In this document: positions 14,727 to 17,421 of the stretch, in pieces | Position numbering within the stretch: the first letter of the stretch is position 1 | Layout of the letters: the number at the start of each line of letters is the position of its first letter | Source of the DNA: an uncultured Bacilli bacterium | Lineage (GTDB): Bacteria; Bacillota_I; Bacilli_A; RF39; UBA660 | Assembly (NCBI GenBank): GCA_947631525.1 | Contig: CANRLQ010000008.1 | Span: 1-17,421 of the forward strand | Direction of reading: 5' to 3' | DNA: 17,421 nucleotides | Program-made: the position numbers and the translations under genes | The notes under the pieces: generated by a model | What the model was told of the DNA's origin: nothing | Seen by the model: the letters and a program-made list of their open reading frames with translations, nothing else | Databases searched by the model: none

Positions 14727-14742
14727 AAAAGTGGTGATGCAA

Positions 14743-15180
14743 ATGAAGATAGGAATCGCAAATGATCATAGAGGTTATGAAGTAAAAAAACAAATAAGTG
14801 AATTTTTGAAAAATTCTGGATATGAAGTAATTAATTATGGAACAGACACCCCAGACTCTGTTGATTATCCAGAATATGCTTTTAAAATAGGTAAAGCAGT
14901 TGCTAATAAAGAAATAGATTTTGGAATTTTAATTTGCCGTACTGGTATAGGAATGAGCATTGCTTGCAATAAAGTAAAAGGTGTAAGATGTGCAAAAGTT
15001 GATAATGTCGAAGAAGCTGCTCTAACTAGATTAGATAATGATAGTAATGTTATAGCTTTAAGTTATATTAAAGATATAACAGAAATGAAAGAAATAATAA
15101 AAACATTTATTGAAATGAAATTTAGTGGAGAAGCACGTCATATAAGAAGAATTAACTTAATAAATAACTATACAGAATAA
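14743..15180 (+). CDS. rpiB: RpiB/LacAB-family sugar-phosphate isomerase (ribose-5-phosphate isomerase B-like)
   Basis: This 145-residue protein has the normal RpiB length. MKIGIANDHRGYEVKKQI carries the Asp8-His9 substrate pair, GILICRTGIGMSIACNKVKG (61-80) carries the catalytic Cys65, and the C-terminal GEARHIRRI holds phosphate-binding Arg residues. RpiB interconverts ribose 5-phosphate and ribulose 5-phosphate. Two positions differ from the usual family pattern: ICRTGIG in place of ICGTGIG, and TRLDNDSNV, where Asp98 stands at the position of the ring-opening His of the common RxHND. It may therefore be a specialised isomerase. TTG 14698 and ATG 14737 are in frame upstream, but ATG 14743 has GGTGAT at good distance and begins at the family N terminus. 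It is coupled to the DUF1146 gene by overlapping TAATG. Confidence 0.85.
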   Translation: MKIGIANDHRGYEVKKQISEFLKNSGYEVINYGTDTPDSVDYPEYAFKIGKAVANKEIDFGILICRTGIGMSIACNKVKGVRCAKVDNVEEAALTRLDNDSNVIALSYIKDITEMKEIIKTFIEMKFSGEARHIRRINLINNYTE

Positions 15181-15377
15181 TGACAATAAAAACAATTTTA
15201 TATATCATAATAACACCAATAGTAATATGGGCATTAGATAGTGTAAATATAAATAAAATATTTAAAAAAAATAGATATTATCAAGCTAGACTTTTTTATT
15301 TAATTTTGACACTATCTTTATCTTATTTAATAGTTAATTTTTTCTATGATTTTAGTTTATATACAAAAATAGCTTAA
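15180..15377 (+). CDS. DUF1146 (YwzB-type) small membrane protein
   Basis: This 65-residue protein has two hydrophobic helices (about 5-21 and 37-56) with the family pattern: WALDSVNINKIFKKN after helix 1, YYQARLFYLILTLSLSYLIV, and FFYDFS near the end. DUF1146 has no known biochemical role. In Bacillus it lies in the chromosomal stretch between the ATP synthase operon and murA-spoIID, and rpiB is also in that neighbourhood, so its place here between rpiB and spoIID fits. The start overlaps the rpiB stop by one base (TAATG) without a strong ribosome binding site of its own, so it probably depends on rpiB translation. Its stop codon lies within the stem of the terminator. Confidence 0.8.
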   Translation: MTIKTILYIIITPIVIWALDSVNINKIFKKNRYYQARLFYLILTLSLSYLIVNFFYDFSLYTKIA

Positions 15378-15400
15378 TAATATATTTATTAAGTTTTTTT
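15373..15400 (+). terminator. Rho-independent terminator after rpiB-DUF1146
   Basis: CTTAATAA and TTATTAAG form a perfect 8-bp stem with loop TATAT, followed directly by seven T. The stem includes the DUF1146 stop codon. It is the clearest terminator in the window and separates the next membrane gene. Confidence 0.82.
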
Positions 15401-15533
15401 GTTATATAAAAATATTTTAAAAAAATATATGAATAAATTAATAATTATGATAGATAATATTTATTATATATTAACATAAGATAATATTATAAAAACTATT
15501 AACAAAGTTAAAATATAAAGGAGAAATTATAGT

Positions 15534-16778
15534 ATGAAAATCAATAAGACAAGTATTATATTTTTTACTTTTTTTATGTTAGTTATATCAAATAGTAAAT
15601 ATCTGATAGATATAAAATTAAATTCTTATTTTGAATATTTTATATTAGGCTTACTTTCTCTAGAAATTATCTATTACTTTATTAAAAGTAATAAGGATAA
15701 AAAAGATATTTATATTTTTATAGTCATAATTATTTTATTTTTAACAGGTTTAATTTTACAAAACTTATCTATAATTATAAAATTGAGATTAATTTTTACA
15801 ATGATAGCATTAACTATATATATGTTTTTATCAAATAATTATTTGAATAGTTATGAAAATATGAAAGCAGCATCTTATGGAATGTTTTTTGGAATAATTA
15901 TTACAACTTTTATTAGTTTAATTACGGGAACTTCCCTTTTAGAAAAAGTTAATGACAATATATTATTTTTTCCAATAAAATATGGTTTTAATGGTGGTAT
16001 AGAATATAAGAATATGTTTTCAACGACAATAACAGCTATTTTTATAGGTATTTTTTTATATTTTAATTATGTGAAAAAAAATAAAATTGATCTAATAATT
16101 TTAATAGTTTTATTAATTCTTCAAATTTGTTCTGCGTCTAAAGGTGGTTATATTATATTTGGACTGTTTTTAATTTTAGAAATATTTAATCATATTAATA
16201 AAAAGAGTTCTTCTATTAAAAAATCATTTCCTTTTAAATCAAAAGTATTGGTTATTATTTCATTATTAATATTTTCAATATTTGTTTCTAGAATAGTTTA
16301 TGATAAATTTTTATTAAAAAGTAGCACATATTCTTATAGAATTAGAGGAGTAGATAATTATTTACGAGTAGTTAAAAATGATAAATTTCATCTTTATTTT
16401 GGTTGTGCTGAGAAAGCATTTGCTAACAATAAACTAAACTATGCAGAAAATATAAGAAAATATTTAATGGAAAATAATATTAATGGTGATAATGGTACTT
16501 ATGAAATGGGGTATATAAATATTATAATTAAAAATGGGTTAATTGGTTTTATAGGTTTTATTATAGGTTATATATGGATAATACGAAAAGCTTCGTCATT
16601 AAGTCAAAGTAGGGAAAGAACTTTAATAATAGGAATTTTTATTATTTTGCTTATATCATCGTTTGTAGAATCTTATATTTGTAATATACATCAAATTTTT
16701 GGCATATATTGTTATTTAATTATGATGGGAATATTTGATATTGCAAAACATAAAGAAATTAATTCTAATTTAGTTTAA
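15534..16778 (+). CDS. O-antigen ligase/Wzy-like polytopic membrane protein
   Basis: This 414-residue protein has about ten to twelve hydrophobic spans and one large polar loop (about 250-325) before the last helices, the plan of the O-antigen ligase and Wzy polymerase family. Supportive segments are SASKGGYIIFGLFLI (about 200), YSYRIRGVDNYLRVV at the start of the loop, and NGTYEMGYINIIIKNGLIGF (321-340), matching the HNxYLxxLxxxG-like end of the loop, though His is replaced. Such proteins join or polymerise lipid-linked glycans outside the membrane. AAAGGAG precedes the ATG. It stands alone between two terminator-like sites, in the 156-base gap after DUF1146, and probably serves the nearby surface-glycan locus. 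Polymerase versus ligase cannot be separated by sequence alone. Teichuronic or spore-glycan roles remain possible. Confidence 0.78.
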   Translation: MKINKTSIIFFTFFMLVISNSKYLIDIKLNSYFEYFILGLLSLEIIYYFIKSNKDKKDIYIFIVIIILFLTGLILQNLSIIIKLRLIFTMIALTIYMFLSNNYLNSYENMKAASYGMFFGIIITTFISLITGTSLLEKVNDNILFFPIKYGFNGGIEYKNMFSTTITAIFIGIFLYFNYVKKNKIDLIILIVLLILQICSASKGGYIIFGLFLILEIFNHINKKSSSIKKSFPFKSKVLVIISLLIFSIFVSRIVYDKFLLKSSTYSYRIRGVDNYLRVVKNDKFHLYFGCAEKAFANNKLNYAENIRKYLMENNINGDNGTYEMGYINIIIKNGLIGFIGFIIGYIWIIRKASSLSQSRERTLIIGIFIILLISSFVESYICNIHQIFGIYCYLIMMGIFDIAKHKEINSNLV

Positions 16779-16807
16779 AAAATTATAGTTTTTTTGACAA
16801 AAAAATT

Positions 16808-16837
16808 GTCATATTATTTATATAATAATTATAAATT
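16808..16837 (+). promoter_or_regulatory. Sigma-E-like sporulation promoter of spoIID
   Basis: GTCATATT (16808-16815), a full match to the sigma-E -35 pattern, is followed after 14 bases by TATAAATT (16830-16837), which agrees with CATACAnT at six positions counting the free one. The spacing is that known for sigma-E promoters. spoIID is a known sigma-E gene in Bacillus. The high AT content lowers certainty. Confidence 0.5.
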
Positions 16838-16868
16838 CTCTTAATATTATTGTATAAAGGAGCTAAAT

Positions 16869-17421
16869 ATGAAAAAACTAATAATATTAATGATAACAAT
16901 AATAACAATTCCCTATATAATTGTAACTACGTTGATAAAAGATGAAGAAATAAAATTTAATTTTGTATCAAACATGATGGTTAGAGTAAAAAGAGAAAAA
17001 ACAAATCAAATAGAAGAAATACCTTTTGAAGAATATGTAAAAGGTGTATTAGCAGGAGAAATGCCAGCATCTTTTGAAAAAGAAGCTTTGAAAGCCCAAG
17101 CTGTTGCTGCAAGAAGTTATGTAATAAAAAAAATAAATGACAATAAAGAAAAAAAATATGATGTAGTTGATACAATAAAAAACCAAGTATATTTAGATGA
17201 TGAATCATTAAAAAAAAATTGGGGAAAAAATTATGATAAAAATAACAATAAATTAAAAGAAGCAATTATTGAAACTAAAGGAGAGTACTTATCATATAAT
17301 GATAAAGTAATAACTGCTTTCTTTTTTTCAACAAGTAATGGAAAAACAGAAAATAGTGAAGAAGTATTTACCCAAGCCCTTCCTTATCTAAGAAGTGTAG
17401 AATCAAAATGGGATGAAGAAG
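16869..17421 (+). CDS. spoIID: Stage II sporulation protein D, lytic transglycosylase, 3' partial
   Basis: 184 complete codons are visible before the right edge. An N-terminal anchor (about 3-22) is followed by the SpoIID/LytB domain. PFEEYVKGVLAGEMPASF carries the catalytic Glu of the GEMP motif, and EKEALKAQAVAARSYVIKK completes the signature. ETKGEYLSYNDKVITAFFFS and STSNGKTENSEEVF are the later conserved blocks, including the groove region. SpoIID cleaves glycan strands of peptidoglycan during engulfment of the forespore, together with SpoIIM and SpoIIP, in the mother cell. AAAGGAGC is at good distance before the ATG, with a sigma-E-like promoter further upstream. It shows that the lineage has, or inherited, a sporulation programme. 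Confidence 0.95.
   Translation, partial: MKKLIILMITIITIPYIIVTTLIKDEEIKFNFVSNMMVRVKREKTNQIEEIPFEEYVKGVLAGEMPASFEKEALKAQAVAARSYVIKKINDNKEKKYDVVDTIKNQVYLDDESLKKNWGKNYDKNNNKLKEAIIETKGEYLSYNDKVITAFFFSTSNGKTENSEEVFTQALPYLRSVESKWDEE

Noticed and set aside
15401..15533. Possible promoter or regulatory RNA in the AT-rich gap before the Wzy-like gene
   Set aside because: The gap contains a 10-base direct repeat AGATAATATT (15452-15461 and 15479-15488) and many TATAAT-like words, but no box pair with good -35 and spacing stood out from the AT background.
16789..16811. Terminator for the Wzy-like gene
   Set aside because: The seven T come before the TGACAA/TTGTCA hairpin, not after it, so the plus-strand order is wrong for an intrinsic terminator.
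16981..17265. Minus-strand Leu/Phe-rich open frame
   Set aside because: It is the complement of Lys/Glu-rich spoIID codons.
1..17421. tRNA, rRNA, CRISPR array, insertion sequence or integrase
   Set aside because: No cloverleaf-like GC-rich segment, spaced repeat array, transposase motif or terminal inverted repeats were seen. The only repeats are the SGNH paralogues.

Overview
The window comes from a very AT-rich, low-GC Gram-positive bacterium. Two genes point to a spore-forming lineage near the class Bacilli: a DUF1146 (YwzB-type) membrane protein at 15180-15377 and spoIID at 16869 to the right edge. Trp is written TGG throughout and I saw no in-frame TGA, so the standard bacterial code applies. 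Genes start with clear GGAGG-type ribosome binding sites. The genus cannot be told from this sequence.

Layout. (1) 2-6356, plus strand: the end of a surface-glycan locus. It holds a partial NAD-dependent sugar dehydratase/epimerase-like SDR, a TIM-barrel sugar-phosphate isomerase/epimerase, a DPM1-like family 2 glycosyltransferase, an acyltransferase-3 membrane enzyme, an FAD-dependent oxidoreductase, an ArnC/GtrB-like membrane glycosyltransferase, and two small 4-TM EamA/SMR proteins resembling the ArnE/ArnF flippase pair. (2) 6353-6667, minus strand: acpS, which makes holo-ACP. Its promoter is back to back with the promoter of the next operon. (3) 6778-14661, plus strand: an acyl-transfer operon, namely an FkbH-like HAD/acyl-loading protein, an acyl carrier protein, an MBOAT membrane acyltransferase, three tandem SGNH/DltD-like paralogues, a MaoC-type hot-dog dehydratase and an SDR ketoreductase; it ends at a hairpin. 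(4) 14743-15377: rpiB and DUF1146, ending at a strong terminator. (5) 15534-16778: a Wzy/O-antigen-ligase-like membrane protein. (6) 16869-17421: spoIID (partial), preceded by a sigma-E-like promoter.

The most striking feature is in the SGNH array. The first and third paralogues carry a poly-G run at the same site in their N-terminal membrane anchor: 10 G in the first, which puts it out of frame, and 9 G in the third, which leaves it in frame. I noticed no other G run longer than four in the window. This is the classic layout of slipped-strand phase variation. The second paralogue lacks the run but has a separate one-base frameshift, so as sequenced only the third gene is intact.

Proposed working model (inference): AcpS primes the ACP and FkbH loads a glyceryl unit from 1,3-bisphosphoglycerate. 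The MaoC-like dehydratase and the SDR could convert glyceryl-ACP by way of pyruvyl-ACP to lactyl-ACP, the logic proposed for the FkbH-ACP-DH-KR loading module of bryostatin. The MBOAT would carry the acyl group across the membrane, and whichever SGNH protein is in frame would place it on a surface glycan. That would be an acyl decoration system with a phase-variable final transferase.
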